64,000 nt of DNA from Oryzisolibacter sp. LB2S (GCF_040732315.1 NZ_CP160388.1:656501-720500); one strand, 5' to 3'. Numbered from the stretch's first letter, positions 34,028-45,039 are shown. Made by a program: numbers and translations. Notes: generated from the letters alone by a model not told the origin.

Positions 34028-34043
34028 ACACTATATCTATGGT
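34028..34043. promoter_or_regulatory. NrdR box 1
   Basis: ACACTATATCTATGGT matches the 16-bp NrdR consensus (ACACWATATATWGTGT type) with a few mismatches in the right half. It overlaps the -10 box of the nrdA promoter, consistent with repression by NrdR-ATP/dATP. Confidence 0.8.
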
Positions 34044-34058
34044 ATCTTTGCGATTCAA
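34030..34058 (-). promoter_or_regulatory. nrdAB promoter
   Basis: Minus strand TTGAAT (34058-34053) and TATAGT (34035-34030) are exactly 17 bp apart, predicting transcription from about 34023 and a leader of some 85 bases. Confidence 0.75.
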
Positions 34059-34059
34059 G

Positions 34060-34075
34060 ACACTATTGGTAGTGT
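34060..34075. promoter_or_regulatory. NrdR box 2
   Basis: ACACTATTGGTAGTGT is a perfect inverted repeat in its ACACTA/TAGTGT arms and starts 32 bp (three helical turns) from box 1, the phasing typical of paired NrdR sites. Confidence 0.82.
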
Positions 34076-34183
34076 ATATCCGTATGGTGCCCGATTCTTC
34101 GAATCTGCGTCCAATGAGGAAAAAACTACCCATGCCCCCGGCGTCGAGGGAGCAGGCGGGGCATGTGTGGGCGCCCTTCGCGC

Positions 34184-34790
34184 TCAGCGTGCGCGGCTGT
34201 TCAGCGGCGTGGCAACAGGTGGAAACACAATCCCCGAGCCGGCGAACGCGTGCCGCAGCCATGGCCAGTCAAAGCCCGGGCCGGGGTCTTGCTTGCGATG
34301 GGGCGCAACATGTTCGTGGCCGGCGATGTAACGGATGGGGTGGCGTTGCGCGAGGGCCCGGCACAGGCGCAGCAGACAGCGGTACTGTGCGGCCTCAAAG
34401 ATCAGGCCTTCCAGGCCTTCGAGCTCGATGCCGATGGAGTCGTCGTTGCACGCGTCGCGTCCGCGATAGTGCGAGCGCCCGGCATGCCAGGCGCGCCTGT
34501 CAACGTCCACGAACTGCCACAGCCGGCCGTCCCTGGCGATGAAGAAATGGGCCGACACCTCCAGTCCGCGGATGGACGCGAAGTAGGGATGCGCGTCCCA
34601 GTCCAGCCGGTTCGTGAACAGCTGCTGCACGGCCTGGCCGCCGTATTCGCCCGGCGGCAGGCTGATCGAGTGCACGACGATCAGGTCGATGACGGCGCCC
34701 TCCGGTCGCCTGCCGTGGTTGGGGGACGGGAGACGGTGTGCGCCTCGGTACCAGCCGCCCTGCCATGGTGCGGTCGGTTGCGTCACGGGT

Positions 34791-34807
<17 letters not shown>
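34184..34807 (-). CDS. ampD: 1,6-anhydro-N-acetylmuramyl-L-alanine amidase AmpD
   Basis: Cytoplasmic zinc amidase that cuts the peptide from anhydro-muropeptides during wall recycling. The 207-residue protein has zinc ligands H46 (LIVVHSISLP), H164 (IAGHEHVAPHRK) and D174 (QDPGPGFDW), spaced as in characterised AmpD. It overlaps the pilR 3' end by 17 bp on the same strand, so it is the last gene of a pilS-pilR-ampD transcript. The product of its reaction feeds Mpl, encoded at 20.9 kb. Confidence 0.95.
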
Positions 34808-36257
<1,450 letters not shown>

Positions 36258-36277
36258 GAATGCGGAATCCGGGAATC

Positions 36278-37981
36278 TCAGACCACGAGGGTGTCAAACA
36301 GTGAATTCGTCTCGGCCGGGCGCGTGGTGCCGCGAAAGCTGACCGTGAAGGCGTTGCCGGCCACGGCGCCGCGGCCGAGCATGCGGGTGGCGCGCTGGTA
36401 GCCGATGCTCGCGCCATGGCGCTGACACAGCTGGCGGCAGATGTACAGGCCCAGGCCGCTGGAGCGGCTCTCCGACGAGAAGAAGGGCTCGAACAAATGG
36501 CGCTCCACGGACTTGTCGAGCGGTTCGCCATCGCTCCAGATCTGCAGGTGCACGGGGGCGCCCTCGGTGGCACGCGTGCTCAGCAGCAGGGAGTCCTCAT
36601 GCGGCCCCTTGTAGCGCAGCGCATTGTCCAGCAGGTTCACCAGCACGCGGCGCAGGTGCTCTGCGTCAAACGCCACCTGGGCCGTGCCGGCCTCCAGCAG
36701 CAGCAGGCCCTGGCGTCGCGCGGGGTCCTGGGCCTGCCAGTCCTGCCAGATCTGGGTCACGCAGGCGTCAAGGGTCAGCGTGGCGGAGGGGCCTTGGTCG
36801 ATCTGGTGCTGTACGCGTGCGATGTCGAGCACATCCTCGGTGATGCGCACCAGTCGCTCGGCGTTCTGCGCGATCATGTGGCTCAGGCGCTGGTGGCCGG
36901 GGTCGCGCAGATCTTCGGCCAGCAGCTCGTTGGCCTGGACAATGGCCGTCAGGGGGTTGCGTATCTCATGCGCCACCGCCGCCGACATGCGTCCCATGGA
37001 GGCGAGCTTCTCGGCGCGCAGTCGCGCCTCCATCTCGCGCAGGTCGTGCAGGAACATGACGCACAGTGACTCAACGTCTGCGCCGCGGGCCGCATCGGGC
37101 GCATGCGTGAGTCGCGTGCGCACGCGCAGCCCCATGGGCGGATGCCCCTCGTGCAGGATGTTCACGTCGCAATGCTGCGGTTGGGCCTGCTCGAACGTGG
37201 CCTGCGCCAGCCGCATGAGCGGCTTCCAAGCCTCGGTGTGGGCCAGCATGAACGGCATGGCTGTCCTGGCATCGGGCCCCAGCAGCAGCAGTGCGGCCGG
37301 GTTTGCCAGGCGCACCAGTCCCTTGCCATCGAGCACCAGCACGCCGTCGGCGACATGCTGCATGACCAGCGCGCTGACGGCCATCTGCGTGCGCGCATCC
37401 ATCTGGCTGCGCCGGGCCACCTGCTGCTCGCGCGTGATCCTCGTGGCCAGCTGGTTCACGAGGTAGGCCACGAGAAAATAGCCCGTGCCCGTGAGCCCGG
37501 TCTGCAGGTAGCGCTGCGCGGCATCCCCCCCTCCATGCTGGCCCAGCCACCAGGCCAGGGCCAGCAGCAGCAGTGTCACGCACGCGGTCGTGCCCAGCGC
37601 CAGCGTCAGCGTGCCCAGCACGCCGGCCATCAGGATGGGCAGGCCAAACAGGGCCGTGAAGTTCATGCTGCCCGTCTGGGCCAGTGTCTGCAGCAGGGCG
37701 ATGGCGGCGATATCGAGCCCGATCGTGGGCAGCCACTGGATGCCCGGACGCGGATCGGGCGGCAGGCGCGCATCGAAGATCCGCACCAGCGCGGTGGCCA
37801 GCAGATAGCCCAGTGCGACGCCGAGCATGACCAGGTCGCGCGACTGGTTCAGGGCCATGGCCAGCAGCTGCAGCAGCACCAGGGCCTGTGCCACCAGCAC
37901 GCGCGCCGTCAGAAACGTGTGCCACAGACGCTGGAAGGGCTGACGGTTGGCGTGGGTGGACGGGAGGGTGTTGGCTGTCAT
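36278..37981 (-). CDS. pilS: Sensor histidine kinase PilS
   Basis: Inner-membrane kinase that phosphorylates PilR. The 567-residue protein has about six membrane spans in residues 25-180, a PAS-like domain (about 205-300, VADGVLVLDGKGLVRLANPA), the dimerisation and phospho-acceptor helix with H338 (SAAVAHEIRNPL), and an ATPase domain with N box LVNLLDNALRYKG and G box SRSSGLGLYICRQL. The start at 37981 (MTANTLPS) is used; the frame is open upstream but overlaps the small zinc-ribbon gene. Confidence 0.92.
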   Translation of the reverse strand: MTANTLPSTHANRQPFQRLWHTFLTARVLVAQALVLLQLLAMALNQSRDLVMLGVALGYLLATALVRIFDARLPPDPRPGIQWLPTIGLDIAAIALLQTLAQTGSMNFTALFGLPILMAGVLGTLTLALGTTACVTLLLLALAWWLGQHGGGDAAQRYLQTGLTGTGYFLVAYLVNQLATRITREQQVARRSQMDARTQMAVSALVMQHVADGVLVLDGKGLVRLANPAALLLLGPDARTAMPFMLAHTEAWKPLMRLAQATFEQAQPQHCDVNILHEGHPPMGLRVRTRLTHAPDAARGADVESLCVMFLHDLREMEARLRAEKLASMGRMSAAVAHEIRNPLTAIVQANELLAEDLRDPGHQRLSHMIAQNAERLVRITEDVLDIARVQHQIDQGPSATLTLDACVTQIWQDWQAQDPARRQGLLLLEAGTAQVAFDAEHLRRVLVNLLDNALRYKGPHEDSLLLSTRATEGAPVHLQIWSDGEPLDKSVERHLFEPFFSSESRSSGLGLYICRQLCQRHGASIGYQRATRMLGRGAVAGNAFTVSFRGTTRPAETNSLFDTLVV

Positions 37982-37988
37982 GGGCTCG

Positions 37989-38216
37989 TCAGCCCCCCCG
38001 GTCCTGGTGCGCCTGGCAGCAGTAGCTGCGCCCGTCCTTCCACAGCGCCTCGTCCTTGGGTACATGCACGCCGCAATGAGCGCAGCGCACCATGTCCTGC
38101 ACCGCGGGGCCGCGCGGGCGCGGTGCCGCCGCGCCCGGGCGCGCAGATCCGCTGCGCTGGCTGCGCCACAGCGCATAGACGACGGCGATCACCGCCAGCA
38201 CGATGAGGTACTTCAT
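37989..38216 (-). CDS. PP0621-type small membrane zinc-ribbon protein
   Basis: Function unknown. The 75-residue protein has one N-terminal membrane span (YLIVLAVIAVVYALW, residues 3-17), a short basic linker, and a C-terminal ribbon with CAHCGVHVPKDEALW and YCCQAH that could hold one zinc. It is encoded just 7 bp before pilS and 7 bp after ypjD on the same strand, an arrangement seen in related bacteria. Start at ATG 38216. Confidence 0.8.
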   Translation of the reverse strand: MKYLIVLAVIAVVYALWRSQRSGSARPGAAAPRPRGPAVQDMVRCAHCGVHVPKDEALWKDGRSYCCQAHQDRGG

Positions 38217-38223
38217 GGCCTGC

Positions 38224-39021
38224 TCAACCCGGGCGCCTGAGCACCACCTCAAGCACGAAGCGCGAGCCCACATAGGCCAGCAGCAACAGCATCGCGCCCG
38301 CATAGACCATGCGCACGGCGCTGCGGCCGCGCCAGCCAAACCGGGCGCGCCCGAGCAGCAGCACGGCGAACGCGATCCAGGCCAGCACCGAAAACACTGC
38401 CTTGTGATCCCACAGCCAGGCGCGGCCGTAGAGCTGCTCGCTGAACAGCCAGCCCACGACCAGGGTGGCCGACAGCAGGGCAAAGCCCCAGCGCACGAAG
38501 CGGAAGGTCAGGCGTTCGAGCGTCAGCAGCGGCAGGCTGCTGTGCAGGTGCACGGCCTGGCGCATCTGCTGCTCCGCCCGGCTCATGAGCCAGGCATGGG
38601 CCACGGCCGCGGCAAACAGGCCGTAGCAGGCAATGCCCAGCGTCAGGTGCAGCGGCATCCAGGGTGACGCCGTGACATGCAGGGGCCGGCCCGGAAACAC
38701 TGCCGCCAGCAGCACCGCGACACCGCCGAGCGCGCCCAGCGCCCAGCGCGCGCGCATCTGCGGGAACAGCTCGCGCTCGAGTGCGTAAATGGTCAGGACC
38801 AGCCAGGCCGTCATCGACAGCGCGGCGGCAAAGCCGAAATGGGGCGTGTTGCCCAGCTGGCTCCAGACGATGGTGATGGCATGCAGCCCCCAGGCCGGTG
38901 CCATGGCCAGGTGGCTGCGTCTTCCATGGCCGCGCGAGGCCACGGCCGCCCCCAGCACATAGGCGGCAGCGGTCACCAGGGCCAGCAGCCATGCCGACGG
39001 GGATGCACTGGGTAAAATCAT
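38224..39021 (-). CDS. ypjD: Cytochrome c assembly / YpjD-type membrane protein
   Basis: Polytopic inner-membrane protein related to the CcsA/CcmC heme-handling family. The 265-residue protein shows eight hydrophobic spans, with HAITIVWSQL, PLHLTLGIACYGLF and the conserved WLWDHKAVFSVLAWIAF that marks the family's last loop; histidines in these loops would face heme. The heme-binding WWD motif is incomplete (WDHK). It is divergent from ffh, a gene pair conserved widely in proteobacteria. Whether it moves heme is not established. Confidence 0.85.
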   Translation of the reverse strand: MILPSASPSAWLLALVTAAAYVLGAAVASRGHGRRSHLAMAPAWGLHAITIVWSQLGNTPHFGFAAALSMTAWLVLTIYALERELFPQMRARWALGALGGVAVLLAAVFPGRPLHVTASPWMPLHLTLGIACYGLFAAAVAHAWLMSRAEQQMRQAVHLHSSLPLLTLERLTFRFVRWGFALLSATLVVGWLFSEQLYGRAWLWDHKAVFSVLAWIAFAVLLLGRARFGWRGRSAVRMVYAGAMLLLLAYVGSRFVLEVVLRRPG

Positions 39022-39117
39022 GGGCTCGAAGTTTAGCCCCTCGCTCCTGCATCCCAGGGTCGGGCCGTCGGCGGGCGCTGCAGTCTCGCGGCCGACGCAT
39101 CTGGAACACTTGGCACC

Positions 39118-40497
39118 ATGGCCTCCGCACTCACCGAAAAACTATCCCGACTCGTCAAGGAGATGCGCGGCCAGGCCCGCATCACCGAATCCAACGTGCA
39201 GGACATGCTGCGCGAGGTGCGCATGGCGCTGCTCGAGGCCGACGTGGCCCTGCCCGTGGTGCGCGACTTCATCGCCCGCGTCAAGGAAAAGGCCATGGGC
39301 CAGGAGGTGCTGGGAAGCCTCAAGCCCGGCCAGGCGCTGGTGGGCATAGTCAACCAGGAGCTCGCCGCCACCATGGGCGAGGGCGTGGCCGACATCAACC
39401 TGGCCGCGCAGCCGCCCGCCGTCATCCTCATGGCCGGCCTGCAGGGTGCGGGCAAGACCACGACCACGGCAAAACTTGCCAAGCACCTGATCGACAAGCG
39501 CAAGAAAAAAGTGCTTACCGTCTCGGGCGACGTGTACCGCCCCGCGGCCATAGAGCAGCTCAAGACCGTGAGCAAACAGGCCGGCGCCGAGTGGTTCCCG
39601 AGCACGCCCGACCAGAAGCCGCGCGACATCGCTCTGGCCGCCCTCGACTACGCCAGGAAGCATTACTTCGACGTGCTGCTGGTCGACACCGCCGGGCGCC
39701 TGGCCATCGACGAGCTGTTGATGCAGGAAATCAAGGACCTGCACGCGGTGCTGAACCCGGTGGAGACGCTGTTCGTCGTCGATGCCATGCAGGGCCAGGA
39801 TGCGGTCAACACGGCAAAGGCCTTCAAGGAGGCGCTGCCGCTCACCGGCATCGTGCTCACCAAACTGGACGGCGACTCGCGTGGCGGCGCCGCGCTGTCG
39901 GTGCGCTCCATCACCGGCGCGCCCATCAAGTTTGCCGGCGTGTCCGAGAAGATCGACGGCCTGGAGGTGTTCGACGCCCAGCGCCACGCGCAGCGCGTGC
40001 TGGGCATGGGCGACATCGTGGCGCTGGTCGAGCAGGTCACGGCCGGCGTGGACATGGAGGCCGCGCAAAAGCTCGCCGCCAAGGTCAAGAGCGGCGACGG
40101 CTTTGACCTGAACGACTTCCTCGCCCAGCTGCAGCAGATGAAGCAGATGGGCGGGCTCTCCAGCCTCATGGACAAGCTTCCCACCCAGCTCACGGCCAAG
40201 GCCGGTCAGGTGGACATGGACAAGGCCGAGCGCGACATCCGTCGCAAGGAGGGCATCATCTGCAGCATGACCCCGGCCGAGCGCCGCAAGCCCGAGCTCA
40301 TCAAGGCCACGCGCAAGAAGCGCATCGCCCTGGGCGCGGGCGTGCAGGTGCAGGAGGTCAATCGCCTGCTCAATGAGTTCGAGCAGATGCAGGGCATGAT
40401 GAAGAAGATGAAGGGCGGCGGCCTCATGAAGCTCATGAAGAAGATGGGCGGCATGAAGGGCGGACTGCCGGGACTTGGCGGTATGCCGCGCTTCTGA
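39118..40497 (+). CDS. ffh: Signal recognition particle protein Ffh
   Basis: SRP54 GTPase that targets nascent membrane proteins to FtsY. The 459-residue protein has the N domain with TESNVQDMLREVRMALLEAD, the G domain with P loop GLQGAGKTTT (107-116), DTAGRL, TKLDGDSRGG, and the Met-rich M domain ending in KKMKGGGLMKLMKKMGG and a glycine tail. The SRP RNA gene was not seen in the window. It starts 96 bp from divergent ypjD. Confidence 0.98.
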   Translation: MASALTEKLSRLVKEMRGQARITESNVQDMLREVRMALLEADVALPVVRDFIARVKEKAMGQEVLGSLKPGQALVGIVNQELAATMGEGVADINLAAQPPAVILMAGLQGAGKTTTTAKLAKHLIDKRKKKVLTVSGDVYRPAAIEQLKTVSKQAGAEWFPSTPDQKPRDIALAALDYARKHYFDVLLVDTAGRLAIDELLMQEIKDLHAVLNPVETLFVVDAMQGQDAVNTAKAFKEALPLTGIVLTKLDGDSRGGAALSVRSITGAPIKFAGVSEKIDGLEVFDAQRHAQRVLGMGDIVALVEQVTAGVDMEAAQKLAAKVKSGDGFDLNDFLAQLQQMKQMGGLSSLMDKLPTQLTAKAGQVDMDKAERDIRRKEGIICSMTPAERRKPELIKATRKKRIALGAGVQVQEVNRLLNEFEQMQGMMKKMKGGGLMKLMKKMGGMKGGLPGLGGMPRF

Positions 40498-40545
40498 AAG
40501 AATAGCTGCTCGCGCTTGACTGACGGGGGCTGCAGCCGATTTTTG
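40495..40545. repeat. Interspersed repeat, copy 7 (downstream of ffh)
   Basis: Reverse-oriented copy: AATAGCTGCTCGCGCTTGA, spacer, GGGGGCTGCAGCCGATTTTT. It begins at the ffh stop codon. The remainder of the 211-bp gap to the next gene shows no other clear feature. Confidence 0.8.
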
Positions 40546-40708
40546 CTTGATTCCTGCGCCGTGCGCACGTGCTCCCCATGCGCCTGAGCGGATCGGAGGC
40601 GAGTCCCTTTCTTCACGGGGGCGGGACGCCCGTCATCGGGGCCGTGGCGCGGCCGCTGGCGGCATACTGGCAACCTCTTGACCACCACAGCAAAGGAGAG
40701 CATTGCCC

Positions 40709-41203
40709 ATGACCGCCTTCACCCTCACCAGCCCCGACATCGCCGCCGGCAGCACCATAGACCAGAGCTTTGAGTTCGACAGCTTTGGCTGCACGGGCCG
40801 GAATCAATCGCCCGTGCTGCGCTGGAGCGGCGCGCCCGTGGGCACCAAGAGCTTTGCCGTGCATGTCTACGACCCCGACGCACCCACGGGTTCGGGCTTC
40901 TGGCATTGGTACGTGATCGACCTGCCGCCCACGGTGACGGAACTGCCCGCCAATGCCGGCGCCCAGGGCGGCGCCAATCTGCCCCAGGGCGCGCGTCAGA
41001 TCCGCAACGACTACGGCAGCTACGCCTGGGGCGGCATGTGTCCGCCGCCCGGCGACAAGCCGCACCGCTACATCTTCACGGTGCATGCGCTGTCGGTGGC
41101 GCGCATCGACGTGCCCGACGACGCCCCGGCCGCGCTGACCGGCTTCATGGTCAATGCCAACACCCTGGCCAAGGCGAGCTTTACCGCGACCTACGGACGA
41201 TGA
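40709..41203 (+). CDS. YbhB/YbcL (Raf kinase inhibitor-like, PEBP) protein
   Basis: Member of the phosphatidylethanolamine-binding-protein fold family; cellular role in bacteria unclear. The 164-residue protein has NQSPVLRWSGAPVGTKSFAV, the ligand-site histidine in VHVYDPDAPTGSGFWHWYV, and GGMCPPPGDKPHRYIFTVHAL. ATG at 40709 is preferred, ten bases from AAAGGAG; a TTG two codons earlier is closer than optimal. No signal peptide is visible, so it is probably cytoplasmic. It is flanked by repeats on both sides and appears to be a single-gene unit. Confidence 0.9.
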   Translation: MTAFTLTSPDIAAGSTIDQSFEFDSFGCTGRNQSPVLRWSGAPVGTKSFAVHVYDPDAPTGSGFWHWYVIDLPPTVTELPANAGAQGGANLPQGARQIRNDYGSYAWGGMCPPPGDKPHRYIFTVHALSVARIDVPDDAPAALTGFMVNANTLAKASFTATYGR

Positions 41204-41233
41204 TGGGCGGCCCTGCGGGTTGTTTTTGACCAT

Positions 41234-41282
41234 CAAACAAGGTGCAACCCATTGCTCAACAAGCGAGAGCAGCTCTTGTTTG
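41234..41282. repeat. Degenerate interspersed repeat after the PEBP-like gene
   Basis: GGTGCAACCC, spacer, AACAAGCGAGAGCAGCTCTT: both halves recognisable but with many changes. Confidence 0.45.
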
Positions 41283-41345
41283 TGTAGCGTAAGGCAGGGC
41301 CGGCGTTCGAGCTGAGAAGGCGCCACACACCACACCCCGCGCACT

Positions 41346-41478
41346 CGTCATCCCCGTCATCCCCGTCATCCCCGCGAAGGCGGGGATCCAGTTTTCCCCG
41401 GAGACCGGTGGATTCCCGCGTGCGCGGGAATGACGGGAGGTGGGGGCTCCGTGGATCCCTGTCTTCGCGGGGATGACG
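41346..41478. repeat. REP-like cluster with three tandem 9-bp units
   Basis: CGTCATCCC occurs three times in tandem (41346-41372), the last leading into a full 26-bp unit (41364-41389); two reverse-oriented units follow at 41410-41435 and 41453-41478. Together with the degenerate repeat this fills the 314-bp gap between the PEBP-like gene and hexR. Confidence 0.85.
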
Positions 41479-41517
41479 GTGGACGGCCGACCAACGGAAA
41501 TCGCTGCGCGAGCCTTT

Positions 41518-42363
41518 TTACGTATAGCGCTTGGCGCGCAGATTGTTCTTCATCTGCTGCAGCACGGGCTGCAGGGGCTCGCCGATGCGCAGCGCCACGC
41601 AGGTGGCAAGCACATCGATGATGAGCAGGTGCAGCAGGCGCGAGGCCATGGGGCTGTAGCGGTCATAGCCCTCGGGATGGTCGGCGGCCAGGTGGATGCG
41701 GCAGCTGTGCGCCAGGGGTGAGCCGCTGGCCGTGATGGCGATAGTGGTGGCGCCGTTCTTGCGCGCGATGTCGGCCGCGTCCATGAGGTCGCGCGTGCGG
41801 CCCGAGTTGCTGATGATCACCGCGCAGTCGCCCGGGCCGAGCAGCGTGGCGCTCATGACCTGCATGTGGCCGTCGCTCGTCGACAGGCTGGTGATGCCCA
41901 GCCGGAAGAACTTGTGCTGCGCGTCCTGCGCCACGATGCCGGAATTGCCCGCGCCGTAGAACTCTATGCGCCGCCCGGTCTTCCAGGTGGCGGCGATGGC
42001 CTCGGCGGCGCGCTCGAGCAGCTGGGTGCTGGCGGCGTTGCGGTACTGCAGGAATGCGGCCACGGCGTTGTCCACCACCTTGACCAGCACGTCGCCGGTC
42101 TTGTCGTCGGCGTCCACGCTGCGGTGGATGAAGGGCACGCCCTCGCTCACGCTGCCCGCCAGCTTGAGCTTGAAGTCGGCCAGCCCGTCATAGCCCATGC
42201 TGCGGCAAAAGCGCACCACCGTGGGCTTGCTGACCTGGGCGCGCTCGGCGAGCTCGCGCACCGGCAGACGCGCGAAGGCGCGCGCGTCCTTGAGCACCAG
42301 GCGCGCCACGCGCTGCTCGGCCGGAGCCAGAGAGGGGAGGGAGGCGGTGATGCGGTCGAGCAT
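41518..42363 (-). CDS. hexR: HexR-type RpiR/MurR-family transcriptional regulator
   Basis: Regulator of central sugar metabolism that senses a phosphorylated sugar acid such as KDPG. The 281-residue protein has an N-terminal RpiR helix-turn-helix ([20 protein letters not shown]) and a C-terminal SIS domain ([37 protein letters not shown]). It is divergent from tal-pgi, which it probably controls; a candidate operator lies in the gap. ATG 42363 starts the conserved sequence, but a TTG at 42393 adding ten residues cannot be excluded. Confidence 0.9.
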   Translation of the reverse strand: MLDRITASLPSLAPAEQRVARLVLKDARAFARLPVRELAERAQVSKPTVVRFCRSMGYDGLADFKLKLAGSVSEGVPFIHRSVDADDKTGDVLVKVVDNAVAAFLQYRNAASTQLLERAAEAIAATWKTGRRIEFYGAGNSGIVAQDAQHKFFRLGITSLSTSDGHMQVMSATLLGPGDCAVIISNSGRTRDLMDAADIARKNGATTIAITASGSPLAHSCRIHLAADHPEGYDRYSPMASRLLHLLIIDVLATCVALRIGEPLQPVLQQMKNNLRAKRYT

Positions 42364-42402
42364 GGCGGGGCGGGATGGCGCGTGGGGCTGCAAGGGCAGG
42401 AA

Positions 42403-42417
42403 TGTAACGCGGTTTCA
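42403..42417. promoter_or_regulatory. Candidate HexR operator
   Basis: TGTAAC-GCG-GTTTCA is an inverted repeat with one mismatch, similar in form to known HexR sites (TGTAA-TTACA type). It overlaps a TACATT -10 box for hexR and lies upstream of a TACACT box for tal, so binding would affect both directions. Confidence 0.5.
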
Positions 42418-42493
42418 TGCGAGGGCGGGCGCTTACACTACGCGGTTGCCCACGGGGAGCCACGCGCGCCCCGGCACGACAACGAGGACTCGC

Positions 42494-43444
42494 ATGAACC
42501 AACTCGACGCACTCAAGCAATACACCACCGTGGTGGCCGACACCGGGGACTTCAGGCAACTCGCGCAGTTCCAACCCCAGGACGCGACGACCAACCCCTC
42601 GCTGATCCTCAAGGCCGTGCAGAAGAGCGAATACGCACCGCTGCTCAAGGACTGCGTGACGCGCTGGCATGGCCGCGGCATCGACGAGCTCATGGACCGC
42701 CTCATCGTGCGCTTTGGCTGCGAGATCCTGTCCATCATCCCGGGGCGCGTGTCCACCGAGGTCGACGCGCGCCTGTCGTTCGACACCGCAGCGACGATTG
42801 CGCGCGCCGAGCGCATCGTCGAGCTCTACCAGGCCGAAGGCGTGCACATCGATCGCGTGCTCATCAAGATCGCCGCCACCTGGGAGGGGATAGAGGCCGC
42901 GCGCCGGCTCGAGGCCAAGGGCATCCACACCAACCTCACGCTGCTGTTCTCCTTCGCCCAGGCCGTGGCCTGCGGCCAGGCCCGGGTGCAGCTGATCTCG
43001 CCCTTTGTCGGCCGCATCTACGACTGGTACAAGAAGCAGGCTGGCGCCAGCTGGGACGAGGCAGCCATGGCCGGCGCCAACGACCCAGGTGTGCAGTCCG
43101 TGCGCGCCATCTACAACCACTACAAGCATTTCGGCATCGCCACCGAGGTCATGGGCGCGAGCTTTCGCAACACTGGCCAGATCATCGCGCTGGCCGGCTG
43201 CGACCTGCTCACCATTGCGCCCGAGCTGCTCGCCCAGCTCTCGGCCAGCGAGGCGCCCGTGGCGCGCGTGCTCGACCCCGAGGCCGCACGCCGCGTGAGC
43301 CTGGAACCCGTGCAGTACGACGAGGCGGGCTTTCGCTACGCGCTCAACGCCGACGCCATGGCCACAGAGAAGCTGGCCGAGGGCATACGCGCCTTTGCCG
43401 CAGACGCGGCCAAGCTCGAACAACTGATGCAAGCCGCCGCATGA
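42494..43444 (+). CDS. tal: Transaldolase
   Basis: Pentose phosphate pathway enzyme moving a dihydroxyacetone unit between sugar phosphates. The 316-residue protein has [12 protein letters not shown] near the N-terminus, [10 protein letters not shown], and the Schiff-base lysine K125 in [12 protein letters not shown], the layout of class TalB. The stop overlaps the pgi start by four bases (ATGA), implying translational coupling. Confidence 0.96.
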   Translation: MNQLDALKQYTTVVADTGDFRQLAQFQPQDATTNPSLILKAVQKSEYAPLLKDCVTRWHGRGIDELMDRLIVRFGCEILSIIPGRVSTEVDARLSFDTAATIARAERIVELYQAEGVHIDRVLIKIAATWEGIEAARRLEAKGIHTNLTLLFSFAQAVACGQARVQLISPFVGRIYDWYKKQAGASWDEAAMAGANDPGVQSVRAIYNHYKHFGIATEVMGASFRNTGQIIALAGCDLLTIAPELLAQLSASEAPVARVLDPEAARRVSLEPVQYDEAGFRYALNADAMATEKLAEGIRAFAADAAKLEQLMQAAA

Positions 43445-45039
43445 GTTTTGCAGACCCGCGCACGCGCTGCGACCGCACGACCGCCTGGCAACGCCTGCGC
43501 GCGCATTTCGAGACCGCCGGCCGGGGCTTCGACCTGCGCGCGGCGTTTGCGCAGGACGCGGGGCGCTTTGAGCGTTTCAGCCAGCAGGCGCCCCATGTGT
43601 TTGCCGACCTGTCCAAGAACCTGATCGACGCTCCCACCGAGGCGCTCTTGCTCGACCTGGCGCGCGAATGCGGCCTGGAGGCCTACCGCGACGCGATGTT
43701 CGCGGGGGCACCCATCAACCACACCGAGCAGCGCGCCGTGATGCACTGGCTGCTGAGATGTCCAAAGGATTTTCTGGCTCCAGACCAATCAGGACGGGCG
43801 CTGGCAGCTACGGATATCGTAGTGAATGGCCTGCGCGACGTGCACGCCACGCTGGACGCCATGCTTGCCTTGGCCGAGCGCGTGCGCGCCGACGAGGCCA
43901 TCACCGACATCGTGAACATCGGCATAGGCGGCTCGGACCTGGGGCCGGCCATGGTGGTCAAGGCGCTCGAGGACCTGCGCCACCCGGGCAAGCGCCTGCA
44001 CTTCGTCTCCAACGTCGACGGCATGGAACTCGGCAGCCTGCTGCGCTACCTGCGTCCCGAGCGCACGCTGTTCCTCATCGCCTCCAAGACCTTCACCACG
44101 CTGGAGACCATGACCAACGCCCAGGCCGCGCGCGCCTGGTTTCTGGCGCAGGGCGGCAGCCGGGAGGGGTTGAAGCGGCATTTCTATGCCCTCACCACCA
44201 ACCTGGAGGCGGCGCAGCAGTTCGGCATCACCACCACGCTGGGCTTCTGGGACTGGGTGGGCGGGCGCTATTCGCTCTGGTCCGCCATAGGCCTGCCGAT
44301 CGCCATCGCCATCGGTGCGCAGGGCTTTCGTGCGCTGCTGGCCGGTGCCCATGCCATGGACGAGCATTTCCGCTGCGCGCCACTCGAGTCCAACCTGCCC
44401 GTGCGCCTCGCGCTGCTCGACCTCTGGTACCGCAACTTCCACGGCTTCACGAGCCGCAGCATGGCGCCCTACAGCCATGGACTGCGCCGCCTGCCGGCCT
44501 ATCTGCAGCAGCTGGAGATGGAGAGCAACGGCAAGGGCGTGGATGCCCAGGGGGCGCCACTGCCCTATGCCACCGCGCCCGTGATCTGGGGCGAACCCGG
44601 CACCAACGGCCAGCACGCCTTCTTCCAGATGATCCATCAGGGCCCGGACATCGTGCCCGTGGAGTTCATCGCGCTGCGCGAGGCCGGCCATTACCTGGCC
44701 GACCACCACCCGCGCCTGGTGGCCAACGCCCTGGCCCAGGCCCGCGCGCTGATGATGGGCCGCCCCAATGAGGCCTGCGGCCACCGGCGCTTTGCGGGCA
44801 ATCGGCCCAGCAGCTTTCTGCTGCTCGAACGACTGGATCCGACCGCGCTCGGCGCGCTCATTGCGCTGTACGAGCACCGCGTGTTCGCCAGCGGCGCGCT
44901 CTGGTGCATCAACAGCTTCGACCAATGGGGCGTGGAACTGGGCAAGACCATCGCCCGTGACCTCGAGCCGCGCCTGGCCACGGGCGACGTTGCCGGGCTC
45001 GATGCCTCCACCGCCGGGTTGCTGCGGCGCCTGGCCTGA
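43441..45039 (+). CDS. pgi: Glucose-6-phosphate isomerase
   Basis: Interconverts glucose-6- and fructose-6-phosphate. The 532-residue protein has [30 protein letters not shown], the catalytic Glu in [34 protein letters not shown] with the catalytic His, and the C-terminal Lys in [11 protein letters not shown]. Residues about 109-125 ([19 protein letters not shown]) are encoded by an interspersed repeat copy in the variable loop that precedes the VNIGIGGSD core. The start overlaps tal by four bases. No transcription terminator is visible after the stop, only REP-like units. Confidence 0.96.
   Translation: MSFADPRTRCDRTTAWQRLRAHFETAGRGFDLRAAFAQDAGRFERFSQQAPHVFADLSKNLIDAPTEALLLDLARECGLEAYRDAMFAGAPINHTEQRAVMHWLLRCPKDFLAPDQSGRALAATDIVVNGLRDVHATLDAMLALAERVRADEAITDIVNIGIGGSDLGPAMVVKALEDLRHPGKRLHFVSNVDGMELGSLLRYLRPERTLFLIASKTFTTLETMTNAQAARAWFLAQGGSREGLKRHFYALTTNLEAAQQFGITTTLGFWDWVGGRYSLWSAIGLPIAIAIGAQGFRALLAGAHAMDEHFRCAPLESNLPVRLALLDLWYRNFHGFTSRSMAPYSHGLRRLPAYLQQLEMESNGKGVDAQGAPLPYATAPVIWGEPGTNGQHAFFQMIHQGPDIVPVEFIALREAGHYLADHHPRLVANALAQARALMMGRPNEACGHRRFAGNRPSSFLLLERLDPTALGALIALYEHRVFASGALWCINSFDQWGVELGKTIARDLEPRLATGDVAGLDASTAGLLRRLA
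43767..43813. repeat. Interspersed repeat, copy 9, inside pgi
   Basis: GGATTTTCTGGCTCCAGACC, spacer, GGGCGCTGGCAGCTACGG. Strong match to the nrtB copy in the GGCTCCAG and GCGCTGGCAGCTA parts; read in frame in pgi. Confidence 0.75.

Noticed and set aside
40498..40708. Possible small RNA downstream of ffh
   Set aside because: Only the interspersed repeat is evident; no promoter-terminator pair was found.
41346..41478. CRISPR-like array of short repeats
   Set aside because: Units are 26 bp in opposite orientations with unequal gaps, plus a 9-bp tandem run; there is no regular spacer pattern and no cas gene.
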